Positions 32,712 to 42,228 of a DNA stretch of 64,000 nt are shown piece after piece. Position numbers and translations under genes: made by a program. Source of the stretch: Colwellia psychrerythraea. Its GTDB lineage: Bacteria; Pseudomonadota; Gammaproteobacteria; Enterobacterales; Alteromonadaceae. The notes beneath the pieces were generated by a model. That model worked only from the letters and a program-made list of their open reading frames with translations, did not search any database and had not been told where the DNA came from. The first letter of the stretch is position 1; the number at the start of each line of letters is the position of its first letter. The stretch spans positions 1 to 64,000 of the forward strand of contig MAAF01000060.1 of the NCBI GenBank assembly GCA_002163005.1, given 5' to 3'.

Positions 32712-33772
32712 GTATGGAAGTAATTCAATGCACTGAGGATTGCATTACAGAGATAGAGCCAACGAAGCAGATTAAAAACGATGATTTATCAATCGAGCAA
32801 GGTGAGATAATAATTGAAGAAATCAGCCGCAACCATAAACTACTACATCGTCATAAATTAAACCGAAATGAAGTATCTATTGGCCGAAACTACCACAATG
32901 ATATTATTTTAACTGACCCACATATTTGTCCCCAGCATCTCTCATTAAAATATTCTCAAGGCATCTGGCACCTTAGTGATAACAACTCAGTTAATGGGAC
33001 TTTATTAGAGAACAGCCTAGATAAGCGGCAAGATGCTCATCAACAAGTGATTAGCGACGGCGATGTCATTATTTTAGGGAAAAGCCAATTAAGAATACTG
33101 TTTAGTGATCATCAAGTATCAGACACTATTGCACTTAGCCCGTTTGAATCTCTTATTGATTTAATCCGCCATCCTATTGCTGTTTTTATTAATGTTGCTT
33201 TGTTTATGCTAATAGCCGGTAATATTTCCTATTTAAACCAACAAGTAGAAACTAATATAAGTCAGTTATTTGTTAGCGCTTTTAGTATGAGCTTATTATT
33301 TTCTCTATGGCCTGCAGGCGTTGCCTTAGTATCTCACCTCACTAAGAATGAACCGAGGATATTAGCTCAGTTTGGTATCAGCTTTGTCTTTTTCATACTG
33401 ATGTGGTTCAGTGATTTACTAGAGCAAGTTGTTACCTTTAATTCAGCTAGTAACTCCGCCTTAGGCTTATTAATTACCTTACTGCCTATTTTGTTAGCTT
33501 TTAGCTTGTTCTGGTTAAATAGTTATATTGGTTTTCATATGAGCGCTAAACGTAGATTTGTCGTAGCCCTCAGCATTACTGCGTTACTGTTCGGCGGCAC
33601 TTATTTATTACAATACAGTAAAAAGCGTGAGTTCAATCCACACCCTAATTATAATGCCACCATCATGGCACCTGTATTTTTAATAGCGCCTAGTAACAGC
33701 GTTGACGATTTTATTAAACAAAGTAATGGTTTGTTTGAGCAAGCCAGTAAAGCGGCATTAGAAAAAGACTAA
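32702..33772 (+). CDS. FHA-domain membrane protein
   Basis: 356 residues. An FHA domain (about 45-125) has the conserved SIGRNYHNDIILTD and the later HLSLKY and NSVNGTLLEN; FHA domains bind phosphothreonine. Five hydrophobic segments follow (starting near 160, 195, 225, 255 and 280), then a soluble tail. The domain order suggests a cytosolic FHA anchored in the inner membrane. No Ser/Thr kinase gene is nearby. The ATG overlaps the protease stop region; a second ATG four codons in is also possible. It probably acts with the protease in one envelope process. Confidence 0.82.
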   Translation: MEVGMEVIQCTEDCITEIEPTKQIKNDDLSIEQGEIIIEEISRNHKLLHRHKLNRNEVSIGRNYHNDIILTDPHICPQHLSLKYSQGIWHLSDNNSVNGTLLENSLDKRQDAHQQVISDGDVIILGKSQLRILFSDHQVSDTIALSPFESLIDLIRHPIAVFINVALFMLIAGNISYLNQQVETNISQLFVSAFSMSLLFSLWPAGVALVSHLTKNEPRILAQFGISFVFFILMWFSDLLEQVVTFNSASNSALGLLITLLPILLAFSLFWLNSYIGFHMSAKRRFVVALSITALLFGGTYLLQYSKKREFNPHPNYNATIMAPVFLIAPSNSVDDFIKQSNGLFEQASKAALEKD

Positions 33773-33805
33773 TATCAAATAATACAGCGCTTATAAAGAG
33801 CCAAT

Positions 33806-33843
33806 AAAAAAGCTTATTTTCTTTATGAAAATAAGCTTTTTTT
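33806..33843. terminator. bidirectional terminator between the FHA gene and trpS
   Basis: A 16-base perfect stem (AAAAAAGCTTATTTTC with its complement) around a TTTAT loop, ending in a T run, lies 33 bases past the FHA gene stop and serves the convergent trpS too. Confidence 0.85.
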
Positions 33844-33885
33844 GTTTGAAGAATTACTGATTACTGAGTAATTCCGTATTACAAC

Positions 33886-34893
33886 TTATGGACGAGGAAT
33901 AAAACCTACCGCTTCGTATACTGAAGCAAGTACTTTATTAGCTCGGGCAGACGCTTTTTCAGCACCATTATGCATAACTTGCTCTAAGAATGCTGTGTCT
34001 GCACGGTATTGATGGAATTTAGTTTGAATTGGCTCTAACAAGGCCACTACTGCATCTGCAACATCGCCTTTTAAATGACCATACATTTTATCTTCATAGG
34101 CAGGCACTAAGTCGGCAACACTCTTACCTGTGGCACAAGACAATAGTGACAATAAGTTTGATACACCCGGTTTTTCTTCAAGATTATAATATATGCGAGC
34201 TTGTTCATCAGAATCAGTAACTGCACGTTTAATTTTCTTGGCAACCTTTTTAGGATCTTCTAATAAACCAATGAAGTTACCTGGATTAGTATCAGATTTA
34301 GACATTTTTTTAGTGGGTTCAAGCAAACTCATTACACGAGCACCATGCTCAGGAATAAACGGATCTGGTACTGTGAAAATATCGCCATAAAGATTATTAA
34401 AGCGCGTAGCAATATCTCTAGCCAACTCTAAATGCTGCTTTTGATCATCACCTACAGGAACACGGTCAGCACCGTAAAGAAGAATATCAGCAGCCATCAA
34501 TACTGGGTAAGTGAATAAACCTGAATTCATATTAGCTTCAGATTTTTGAGACTTATCCTTGTATTGAGTCATGCGATTTAACTCGCCCATTTGGGTATAA
34601 CAGTTCAGCACCCAACTCAATTGTGCATGTGCTGGAACATGCGATTGAATAAAAATAGTACTTTGTTCGGGATCAACGCCACAAGCTAAGTAGAGTGCTA
34701 AACCATCTAAGGTGGCATTGCGTAAATCTTCAGCCTTAGGACGAACGGTAATAGCATGTTGATCTACCAACATATAGTAACATTCGTGAGTTGACTGCAT
34801 ATTAACCCATTGTTTTAATGCGCCTAAATAATTACCAATAGTTAACTCGCCTGACGGCTGACAGCCACTTAATACAATAGGTTTACTTGTCAT
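33886..34893 (-). CDS. trpS: tryptophanyl-tRNA synthetase
   Basis: This class I synthetase charges tRNA-Trp. The 335 residues match E. coli TrpS. The HIGH-type motif is [12 protein letters not shown] at 18-29 and the KMSKS loop is at 196-200, with [21 protein letters not shown] before it. In relatives it closes the dam-rpe-gph-trpS run; here gph is absent and repeat B stands between rpe and trpS. Confidence 0.97.
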   Translation of the reverse strand: MTSKPIVLSGCQPSGELTIGNYLGALKQWVNMQSTHECYYMLVDQHAITVRPKAEDLRNATLDGLALYLACGVDPEQSTIFIQSHVPAHAQLSWVLNCYTQMGELNRMTQYKDKSQKSEANMNSGLFTYPVLMAADILLYGADRVPVGDDQKQHLELARDIATRFNNLYGDIFTVPDPFIPEHGARVMSLLEPTKKMSKSDTNPGNFIGLLEDPKKVAKKIKRAVTDSDEQARIYYNLEEKPGVSNLLSLLSCATGKSVADLVPAYEDKMYGHLKGDVADAVVALLEPIQTKFHQYRADTAFLEQVMHNGAEKASARANKVLASVYEAVGFIPRP

Positions 34894-34922
34894 TTTTTTA
34901 CCCTTTAAATTCAGAATGCTTT

Positions 34923-35081
34923 ATACCAAGTTCATTAAATTATTGCCCACTTGTGCGGGTTAAAATACTCCACGTCTGCGTTGCTCTCAATCCCAATAGC
35001 CAGCTATTGCTCAATCGAGCGCCTTGCCCTGATTTATTTTTCCTGTGCACAACAAGCTCACAAACTTAATGTAATTGGTAT
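34923..35081. repeat. MITE-like repeat B, copy 2
   Basis: 159 bases highly similar to 8591-8746. It shares CATTAAATTATTG near one end, the central GTTGCTCTCAATCCCAATAG and the CCAGCTATTG palindrome, and the end AACTTAATG...ATTGGTAT; the left end ATACCAAGTTCATTAAAT is slightly changed. It fills the gap between trpS and rpe where gph is found in relatives. Short ORFs across it are chance. Confidence 0.8.
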
Positions 35082-35101
35082 TACTTATGTTTGCTTAATA
35101 A

Positions 35102-35776
35102 TTATTGAGAAATTTTCGCTAATTCACTGCGCATTTCATCAATTGCGACTTTGTAGTCATCTTGAGAAAATATTGCGGAGCCAGCAACAAACATATCAGC
35201 CCCTGCATCGGCAATTTCAGCAATATTATTGGCTTTAACACCACCATCAACTTGTAAGCGAATGTCATAACCACTTTGCTTAATTTTTTCTTTTACCAAA
35301 CGTAACTTATCTAATGTGGTAGGAATAAAAGATTGGCCACCAAAGCCAGGATTTACTGACATTAACAAAATCACATCAAGCTTATCCATGACAAAATCTA
35401 AACAATGCAAAGGCGTCGCTGGATTCAGCACTAAACCAGCTTTACAACCATTGTCTTTTATTAGCTGTAAGCTTCTGTCGATATGGTCACTGGCTTCAGG
35501 GTGGAAAGTGATTATGTCTGCACCCGCTTCAGCAAAACCAGGAATGAGCGTATCAACATTCTTAACCATTAAATGGACATCAATTGGGGCCGTTATGCCG
35601 TAGTCACGTAATGACTTACATATCATAGGGCCAAACGTTAAATTTGGCACAAAGTGATTATCCATCACGTCAAAATGAACAACGTCAGCGCCTGCCGCTA
35701 AGACTTTAGCAACATCATCACCTAAGCGAGCAAAGTCGGCAGATAATATAGAGGGGGCAATTAAAAATGGTGACAT
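35102..35776 (-). CDS. rpe: ribulose-phosphate 3-epimerase
   Basis: This enzyme interconverts ribulose 5-phosphate and xylulose 5-phosphate in the pentose phosphate pathway. 224 residues from the ATG at 35776, chosen over an upstream TTG because AGGAAAC lies seven bases before it. Motifs: [31 protein letters not shown] with metal ligands His/Asp, [18 protein letters not shown] and [10 protein letters not shown], all of the Rpe TIM barrel. In relatives it follows dam directly; here a 2-kb insert with a porin gene lies between. Confidence 0.97.
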   Translation of the reverse strand: MSPFLIAPSILSADFARLGDDVAKVLAAGADVVHFDVMDNHFVPNLTFGPMICKSLRDYGITAPIDVHLMVKNVDTLIPGFAEAGADIITFHPEASDHIDRSLQLIKDNGCKAGLVLNPATPLHCLDFVMDKLDVILLMSVNPGFGGQSFIPTTLDKLRLVKEKIKQSGYDIRLQVDGGVKANNIAEIADAGADMFVAGSAIFSQDDYKVAIDEMRSELAKISQ

Positions 35777-35825
35777 GAGCAAAGTTTCCTAAAAAAATAT
35801 GCCGCTATTATACCCAAGCATTATA

Positions 35826-35855
35826 TAAATGCGAATAGCCTAAATGCGAATAGCT
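35826..35855. repeat. 15-bp tandem duplication
   Basis: TAAATGCGAATAGCC is followed directly by TAAATGCGAATAGCT, then TAAATG. It is a simple duplication upstream of rpe, with no coding role. The rest of the 300-base gap to the porin gene shows only AT-rich promoter-like sequence. Confidence 0.7.
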
Positions 35856-36093
35856 TAAATGAATGCCATAACGCACTGCTTTTGAACATAGCTTAAATTA
35901 ACGCACCAAGAAAGCGCACCACAGCAGTCATTAAGAAATAACCCAACGAAGCAACACTCATATAGCCAATTGTTTTTTATAGATAAAAAATAAAATGATA
36001 TCTAAATAAAACTCAGGCATTAACTTTGCACTTATCAAATTAGCATTAAATTACCTTTAACTAATCTAATAACTTTCACACAATGAGAATAAT

Positions 36094-36783
36094 ATGAAAA
36101 AGATACTAGTAAATATCGCACTCGCTTCCACTTTAATAACAGGTTCTCTTGCTACATCTTCAGCATTTGCTGTTGAAGGATTGTCAGCAAACGTTGGAGC
36201 AACGAGTAACTATTTATGGCGTGGCGTAACACAAACTGATGATGCTGCTGCTATTTCTGGTGGTATTGACTATGAGCATCAATCAGGGTTTTATGCTGGT
36301 ACTTGGGCTTCTAATGTAGATTTTGGTGACGATGCAAGTGCCGAACTAGACTTTTACTTAGGTTTTGGTGGTGATCTAGGTCAAGGTGTTGGTTACGATG
36401 TTGGCTATATTTATTATGCTTACCCTGATTCAGCACAAACTGACAGTACTAATGAATATGATTTTGGTGAAGTATATGGCTCATTAAGCTACTCATACTT
36501 TTCAGTTTCTGCCAACTACGGTGTAAATAATGATGATGGTGCACAATGGGCTGATAGTGCATTATATATTTCTGCTGACGCTGAATTTGAAGTAGCTGAA
36601 GGCTTAACTTTAGCGCTACATATAGGTGATTACTCATTTGATGATGACTACAAAAGTGATGATTATAGTGACTACGGTGTAAGCTTAAGCAAAGATGGCT
36701 TTACCTTCGCTGTATCAGATACTGATATGGATAACGATGATATGAAATTTACCGTGTCTTATTCTATCGATATCGATTTATAA
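36094..36783 (+). CDS. TorF-family putative porin
   Basis: 229 residues. A signal peptide (cut after AFA near 27) is followed by GLSANVGATSNYLWRGVTQT, the typical start of the TorF/gcw_chp family, and alternating beta strands ending in VSYSIDIDL with aromatic or hydrophobic alternation. The acidic residues are many (DDDYKSDDYSDYG). The fold is thought to be an outer-membrane barrel; the transported solute is unknown. The gene has its own terminator. Confidence 0.88.
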   Translation: MKKILVNIALASTLITGSLATSSAFAVEGLSANVGATSNYLWRGVTQTDDAAAISGGIDYEHQSGFYAGTWASNVDFGDDASAELDFYLGFGGDLGQGVGYDVGYIYYAYPDSAQTDSTNEYDFGEVYGSLSYSYFSVSANYGVNNDDGAQWADSALYISADAEFEVAEGLTLALHIGDYSFDDDYKSDDYSDYGVSLSKDGFTFAVSDTDMDNDDMKFTVSYSIDIDL

Positions 36784-36836
36784 AATAATTTATTGATTCT
36801 TTTTTCGATTAATTGACGAATAAACAGTCAAAGACA

Positions 36837-36873
36837 TAGAGGTGAACTTGAGTTATACTTGTTCACCTCTTTT
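36837..36873 (+). terminator. rho-independent terminator after the TorF-like gene
   Basis: AGAGGTGAAC pairs with GTTCACCTCT over ten bases around a 13-base loop, followed by TTTT. It lies about 55 bases past the porin stop. Confidence 0.8.
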
Positions 36874-36881
36874 AGTACACA

Positions 36882-37199
36882 GTGAAAAAAATCATGTCAA
36901 AACGGATTATGACAAACTCTTCTTTTTCAAAGTTTAAGCAATTATCTTTTGCTTTTACCCTTACTCTTGTTATTTTATTTACTCTGAACAAGTATACCGC
37001 CAGTCAAAACATACAAGCAAAGTTACTAAGTTCATGTATGCTTGTAGAGTCAAACTTACCTATGAATCATATAAATCATCCTTGCCATACCACTAATATG
37101 TCGAATAAAAGCTGGATATCTTGGTTATCAGGTGAAAGTAAATCTACGCATTTACATTTTTTAGATTTAGTAGAGCTTATTCATTATAGCTTCCATTAA
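36882..37199 (+). CDS. hypothetical protein with one N-terminal membrane span
   Basis: 105 residues, not recognised. A basic start is followed by a hydrophobic segment (FAFTLTLVILFTL, about 28-40) that could be a signal anchor. The rest has two cysteines and several histidines (NHINHPCHTT, and STHLHFLDL near the end). The first ATG or the second (MSKRIM) could be used. It precedes the DUF2970 gene by 31 bases and may share its transcript. Confidence 0.55.
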   Translation: MKKIMSKRIMTNSSFSKFKQLSFAFTLTLVILFTLNKYTASQNIQAKLLSSCMLVESNLPMNHINHPCHTTNMSNKSWISWLSGESKSTHLHFLDLVELIHYSFH

Positions 37200-37230
37200 A
37201 ACAACTTTAGCTTTTATCATTCAAAGCAGC

Positions 37231-37407
37231 ATGAAAAACACTTTTAAAAGTGTCGCTGCTGCTTTTTTTGGTGTGCAAAATGAAAGTAACCGTAAGCGAG
37301 ATTTCTCTGAAGGTCGACTCTCTCACTTTATTATTGCTGGCATTATAACTGTGCTGATTTTTATCGCTTGCTTGATAGCTGTTGTCAGCTTAGTTATGCC
37401 AAACTGA
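37231..37407 (+). CDS. DUF2970 small membrane protein
   Basis: 58 residues: MKNTFKSVAAAFFGVQNESN, then RKRDFSEGRLSHFIIAG and a single hydrophobic span to VVSLVMPN. The motif SVxAAFFGVQxxxNRxRDF with a following membrane helix is that of the DUF2970 family, common in gammaproteobacteria and of unknown function. The ribosome site is weak (AAAGCAG). Confidence 0.8.
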   Translation: MKNTFKSVAAAFFGVQNESNRKRDFSEGRLSHFIIAGIITVLIFIACLIAVVSLVMPN

Positions 37408-37821
37408 CCCATTACTCTCCTACCCCAATGCTTATATCCCTTCTGTACTATTAGCCATTCAACTGTATTTCAGTATGCAGTAGTGACCAAAATTCAACAG
37501 CGATATTTCCACAGTGAGCATAATCTTAAACTCCAAATAAAGTCTGCTTACGTCGAGTGCAGAGACTTTTTGAGTAATAAATTGCTATAGCGATGGATGG
37601 CTGATACCCGAGAGCTATCTACTTATTTTTGAACAATTCATGGCGACAAAAACCTGTTAAGAGATTCTATCGCCTATGGCTTGCTGTAGGAGCAAAAGCT
37701 AGGTGTGGTTCATTACTTAAAGACTGAGTAAATAATCAGATGAATAAATCAGGATTGCACTAATTAATTGCAAGGTTAACTTAATATAGTGCGGCTTTCT
37801 TTTGACGGGAAAATATATCGC
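37408..37821. other. gap without a recognisable gene
   Basis: This 414-base stretch between the DUF2970 gene and the end of dam holds no convincing frame, repeat or RNA. Near its right end an imperfect TGCACTAATTAATTGCA palindrome stands about 55 bases past the dam stop. I see nothing else. Confidence 0.5.
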
Positions 37822-38658
37822 TTATTTATAAAGTGCTAATACCTCTTTAACTTTAACTCGTCCTTGTCCCTTTGGGCTAATTGAACGTTGTACTTGAAAA
37901 AATTCTCTTTTATCCGCATTTTTATACAGTTCACGGGTAAAATCGACGTGATGATTAGAAATAATAGTCGCTACACCTTGCTGCTTTGCTTTTTCAGCAC
38001 AAGCCACCAATCTGATCTGATCTTCATCGGTAAATGAATTACCAGCATAAGCCGTAAAATTAGAAGTTCTATTAATTGGAGAGTACGGTGGATCACAATA
38101 AATAACATCATCACTTTTAATTTGAGTGAATGCGTTTTCAAAATCACCTTGTACAAACGTTGCTTTTTGAGCCTTCTTAGAGAAAAACTCTAATTCCGCT
38201 TTTGGGAAATATGGGTGCTTATATCTTCCAAACGGTACATTGTAGCCACCACTTTTATTATAACGGCATAGTCCATTGTAACCATGTCGATTTAGATACA
38301 AGAAGAGTAATGAACGTTGGTATGAATCGTTGGACTCATTAAACTGTTTTCGTAACTCATAATACTTTTCAGGATGATTGTAATCACCATCAAAGTACAT
38401 TTGAGCATCAGCAATAAATTGTGAAGATTGATCTTTGATGATGTTAAATAGAGAGATTAGATCTTTGTTCATATCAATTAACAGATATTCATCAAAGTCT
38501 ATATTCAGAAAAACAGAGCCACCACCAACAAAGGGTTCAACGAGTCTTTTTTTACCCTTTACAGGCAAAACTTTTAGAATTTCACCTACAACTCTTTTCT
38601 TGCCGCCAGCCCATTTTAAGGGTGATCGCATATTAGTTTGTAATGTATCTTTACTCAC
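37822..38658 (-). CDS. dam: DNA adenine methylase
   Basis: Dam methylates adenine in GATC and guides mismatch repair and replication timing. 278 residues from the GTG at 38658, chosen because AAGG lies six bases before it and the length then equals E. coli Dam; the longer frame uses TTG at 38676. Motif I is PLKWAGGKKRV near the start, with PFVGGGSVFLNI following, and the catalytic motif IV is DPPYSPI in VIYCDPPYSP. It follows damX by 229 bases on the same strand. Confidence 0.95.
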   Translation of the reverse strand: MSKDTLQTNMRSPLKWAGGKKRVVGEILKVLPVKGKKRLVEPFVGGGSVFLNIDFDEYLLIDMNKDLISLFNIIKDQSSQFIADAQMYFDGDYNHPEKYYELRKQFNESNDSYQRSLLFLYLNRHGYNGLCRYNKSGGYNVPFGRYKHPYFPKAELEFFSKKAQKATFVQGDFENAFTQIKSDDVIYCDPPYSPINRTSNFTAYAGNSFTDEDQIRLVACAEKAKQQGVATIISNHHVDFTRELYKNADKREFFQVQRSISPKGQGRVKVKEVLALYK

Positions 38659-38887
38659 TCTAGACCTTATTGCCAATACGGTAATTTATGCTGGCGTAAT
38701 TTTCTGAAGAATAATAGCAGTTGTAGTCTTTTGTATAGATCTTAGCAAGAACAATGTGTAGAAGTCTAATACCATGAAAATGAGTAATAGAAATTTATCT
38801 TCTTCAACTATGCTTGTCCTTTATTATTTTTGCTATAGAGCTAAGCTGTTGTCTACTTAATAATTTAAGGGCGGATTGTAGCTTGAA

Positions 38888-40309
38888 TTATTGCTTAAAG
38901 GTATTAATTTCGTTGATAACCGATGAAATAGACTTGACCCAAGGTTTGCGCTCAACCAGTTGTAGTGGTAACAACTCAATTGTGGCTCTGGCTTCAGGTT
39001 TATTTGAAAAAACTTTCGATGTGACAACAGTAAAGTTCTTCCCTTTAAGTTGCTTTTGGTAGCTATGAAGATTTTCTTCTGGGTAAAGTGATAAAAATCG
39101 TTTCAATAACCTTTCATCAGAAAACCCTGCAATTTGGATAACATATCCATTTTCATATTCTTTTGCTTTGGTTTTATAATAATTATTACTGATTTCAACG
39201 AGTGGATTTTGGTTAACTATTTCTTTACTCGCAATATTAATAACATTGGCATCAATTTTATTATCCGTAACAGCTAATGCTTGAAGAACATCCCCCACTT
39301 CAGCGGGTATTTCCTTAATAGGATTAACTAACTGAATAGCCATTAAAGCCTGATTAATTTCTTCACTCGTTGCTTGTATTGTATCTGACGATTTACTAGC
39401 ATGAGTCGATTGCTCAATCAAAGCAGTCTTTTGTTTCTTTTGCATTGTTCTCGTATTTTCATTGCCTGGAATGTCATTTGAGATAGGCAAGAATAAATCC
39501 CGAGAAGTATGACTTTCAAGCACTGTTTGTTCTTTTATATTGAACGCTTGCTTATTAACATCGTCAGCGATTAATAAATAAACCCAGGTGAGCACTACGC
39601 CAATAATTACAATAGCGCTAGCCAAACTTACCTTTTGCCAAAAAGGTAGAGGGCTAGTACTACTTGTAAGCATCATTTTTTTATCATCTAAGCTAATTAC
39701 TTGGCCAGATCCGGCATCAATAACAGCCATTTTATTCTTAAACAAACTTTTATTAATCGCCAGTTGTTGTGCCGCTTCGGTTAAGCCAAAAAGCACTACG
39801 TTAATAGTTAGTTTACTTTTTTTGGCTAAGCTCACTAATTGACACAGCTCATATTTAACCTGTAATGAAAGAGCATGGGCATGATCAATGACGATAGAAA
39901 TAGATTCACCGTGTTGCTTCGCGAAGCGCAAAACACTTACCGCTAGCGATTGCTCTGGGTCAAATAAGGTATTTACAAATAATTGTTCTATTAAACGACA
40001 TCGTATCTGAATATCATTTAGTTTTGAAGAAGCAGCAACAAATGCCACATTGATGTGATTATTTTCAGTATCAAGAGGGTCCACACTGGGCTTTACATTT
40101 GAAAGACTAACTAGAAACTGGCTAGCCAACTCTGAGTATTGCTCACTATCATTACCAACCACCAGCACAGCTTGTTTAGCAAAACGTAAGTTGTAGTCAA
40201 TCCGAGACGTCACGCTAATAGCTATAGTCCCATTCGCTAATGTAGATTCACTCTCAGTTGGTCTTTGTGTTGTTTGATATGTCATATGAGAGTTTGCGGA
40301 TGCAGACAT
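38888..40309 (-). CDS. damX: cell-division SPOR protein DamX
   Basis: 473 residues. The first 220 form an ATPase-like region with VLVVGNDSEQYSELASQFL near 50, where a GspA/ExeA-type ATPase has its P-loop, but Walker A is not intact. A membrane span (SLASAIVIIGVVLTWVYLLI, near 245) leads to a low-complexity linker, and a SPOR domain closes the protein (YVIQIAGFSDERLLKRFL near 388). SPOR binds denuded peptidoglycan at the division septum. It lies between aroB and dam as in E. coli. Confidence 0.9.
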   Translation of the reverse strand: MSASANSHMTYQTTQRPTESESTLANGTIAISVTSRIDYNLRFAKQAVLVVGNDSEQYSELASQFLVSLSNVKPSVDPLDTENNHINVAFVAASSKLNDIQIRCRLIEQLFVNTLFDPEQSLAVSVLRFAKQHGESISIVIDHAHALSLQVKYELCQLVSLAKKSKLTINVVLFGLTEAAQQLAINKSLFKNKMAVIDAGSGQVISLDDKKMMLTSSTSPLPFWQKVSLASAIVIIGVVLTWVYLLIADDVNKQAFNIKEQTVLESHTSRDLFLPISNDIPGNENTRTMQKKQKTALIEQSTHASKSSDTIQATSEEINQALMAIQLVNPIKEIPAEVGDVLQALAVTDNKIDANVINIASKEIVNQNPLVEISNNYYKTKAKEYENGYVIQIAGFSDERLLKRFLSLYPEENLHSYQKQLKGKNFTVVTSKVFSNKPEARATIELLPLQLVERKPWVKSISSVINEINTFKQ

Positions 40310-40370
40310 GCTTAATCCTTTCTATGCTTTAAATTTTTCTCGTAGACAGCACATCTACGAGAAAAGATAA

Positions 40371-41435
40371 TTATAGAATTTCTTGAAGCGTATCATGAGT
40401 GACATCGTCACGAATTTCAGATTGCCCAATGGCTGTTGGTACTATAAACCTTAGCTTGCCGGCAATATTTTTTTTGTCTCGACGCATATGACGAATAAAT
40501 TCAGCGAAGCCCATATTTTGAGGAGCAGTTATGGGTAAATCAAACGCTGCAATCAATCCTTCAATTCGTCGAAGTTCTGACACTTCAAGCAAATTCATTG
40601 CTACGGCTAATTTAGCAGCAAGTACCATGCCAGTAGCTACGGCTTCACCATGTAACCATTTGCCATAACCTTGCTCGGCTTCAATAGCATGACCAAAAGT
40701 ATGGCCAAGGTTGAGCAATGCTCTAACACCTGATTCTTTCTCATCACTAGCAACAATATCGGCTTTACATTGACAGCACTTTTCTATCATTTGTGCTAAA
40801 ACGTGTTTGTCACCTGATTTAATCGCTGACATGTTATCTTCAAGCCAGATAAAAAAGTCTTTATCGCCTAAAATACCATACTTAATAACTTCAGCCATTC
40901 CTGCATTAAACTCACGAATAGGTAACGTTGTAAGGCTATCAATATCGATAAATACCGCTTTAGGCTGATAAAATGCACCCACCATATTTTTACCTAATGG
41001 GTGATTCACCGCTGTTTTTCCACCGACGGATGAATCAACTTGTGAAAGAAGCGTTGTCGGGATTTGTATAAAATCAATGCCACGCTGATAACACGCTGCA
41101 GCAAAACCGGTTATATCACCGATGACCCCTCCACCTAATGCAATTAAAGTTGTATCTCTGCCGTGCTCATATTTAAGCAAGTGGGAAATGATAACTTCAA
41201 AGTTAGCTAAATTTTTCTCCGCCTCACCATCAGGCAGTATAACTTCATCTACGATAAAGTCGGTTAACTTCGCTTTTAATGAATCTAGATATAAAGGTGC
41301 AACAATATCGTTTGTTACAATACATACCCGTTTAGCACGAATATGAGATGAAAGCAGGTCTGTTGTACTTATCAGACCTGAATCAATATAGATAGGATAA
41401 CTACGTTCGCCTAGTTCAAGATTAAGAATTGCCAT
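40371..41435 (-). CDS. aroB: 3-dehydroquinate synthase
   Basis: This is the second enzyme of the shikimate pathway, NAD- and zinc-dependent. The 354 residues match the family. Motifs: [14 protein letters not shown] near 87, [21 protein letters not shown] near 109-129, [19 protein letters not shown] near 136-154, and zinc-binding [20 protein letters not shown] near 255-275. It is 34 bases after aroK and 61 bases before damX in a conserved operon. Confidence 0.98.
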   Translation of the reverse strand: MAILNLELGERSYPIYIDSGLISTTDLLSSHIRAKRVCIVTNDIVAPLYLDSLKAKLTDFIVDEVILPDGEAEKNLANFEVIISHLLKYEHGRDTTLIALGGGVIGDITGFAAACYQRGIDFIQIPTTLLSQVDSSVGGKTAVNHPLGKNMVGAFYQPKAVFIDIDSLTTLPIREFNAGMAEVIKYGILGDKDFFIWLEDNMSAIKSGDKHVLAQMIEKCCQCKADIVASDEKESGVRALLNLGHTFGHAIEAEQGYGKWLHGEAVATGMVLAAKLAVAMNLLEVSELRRIEGLIAAFDLPITAPQNMGFAEFIRHMRRDKKNIAGKLRFIVPTAIGQSEIRDDVTHDTLQEIL

Positions 41436-41469
41436 ATCAGATTACTACTAGGCTCCAACGCAGGTTAAA

Positions 41470-41988
41470 TTAAAAGTCGAGTCGTTCTATAATTTTATGA
41501 GCGACGACTTTGGCGCTTTGATCATCAGTTTGCACGATAATATCAGCGATATCTTCATAAAGCGGATTACGCTCAACAGCTAAGTTTTCTAAAACTGTGC
41601 GTGGCTCTTCTGATGTTTGTAAAAGTGGACGGCGACGATCTCTTTGAGTACGAGCAACTTGTTTATCAATCGTTGTTTCAAGGTAAACAACAATACCGCG
41701 AGCTGATAAATGATTACGAACACTAGTGCTAATAACCGAGCCGCCACCTGTAGCTAAAACAATGCCATGCTTTTCACTCAGGTCCTCAATAACTGTTTCT
41801 TCTCTTTTGCGGAAACCTTCTTCACCTTCAAGATCAAAAACCCAAGCGATGTCTGCTCCTGTACGACGCTCTATTTCTTGGTCAGAGTCAAAAAACTCAA
41901 GATGCAATCGGTCTGCTATTTCTCTACCGATAGTGCTTTTACCAGCACCCATAGGGCCTATAAGGAATATGTTACGTTTTTCTGCCAT
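41470..41988 (-). CDS. aroK: shikimate kinase I
   Basis: AroK phosphorylates shikimate with ATP. The 172 residues match E. coli AroK. The P-loop [12 protein letters not shown] is at 11-22, the shikimate-binding region has [20 protein letters not shown] near 32-51 and [15 protein letters not shown] lies near 76-84, and the lid has RRRPLL. It is the first gene after the pilQ terminator, with a candidate promoter about 110 bases upstream. Confidence 0.97.
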   Translation of the reverse strand: MAEKRNIFLIGPMGAGKSTIGREIADRLHLEFFDSDQEIERRTGADIAWVFDLEGEEGFRKREETVIEDLSEKHGIVLATGGGSVISTSVRNHLSARGIVVYLETTIDKQVARTQRDRRRPLLQTSEEPRTVLENLAVERNPLYEDIADIIVQTDDQSAKVVAHKIIERLDF

Positions 41989-42096
41989 TAGATTTACTTA
42001 ATACTCGTTGTGTTAACAGAACAGTCAAAAATCAAAATACAATGAAATTGAACTTTTGACGCAAAAGAGGTCTCCCTCGGAAATTTCAAGGGCGTA

Positions 42097-42126
42097 ATTA
42101 TCGCAAGTGTTACGCACAAATTGCAA
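42097..42126 (-). promoter_or_regulatory. candidate promoter of aroK-aroB-damX
   Basis: The minus strand has TTGCAA at 42126-42121 and GATAAT at 42102-42097 with an 18-base spacer, downstream of the pilQ terminator and about 110 bases before aroK. It is a match by eye. Confidence 0.45.
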
Positions 42127-42170
42127 GCAACAATAGTACTATCTTAGCTAAAAACGCTCTTATTAAAATA

Positions 42171-42214
42171 AAAAATCCATTAAGTGACGAAAAAACACGA
42201 CATTTAATGGATTT
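42171..42214 (-). terminator. terminator after pilQ
   Basis: Arms AAATCCATTAA (42173-42183) and TTTAATGGATTT (42203-42214) pair, with GTG / CAC inside. On the minus strand the stem is followed by TTTATTTT. It lies 15 bases past the pilQ stop. Confidence 0.75.
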
Positions 42215-42228
42215 CCTTCGCATATAAA

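Noticed and set aside
34887-35238. Plus-strand ORFs of 60 and 95 codons between trpS and rpe
   Set aside because: They run across MITE-like repeat B and the 3' end of rpe and have no protein-like features.
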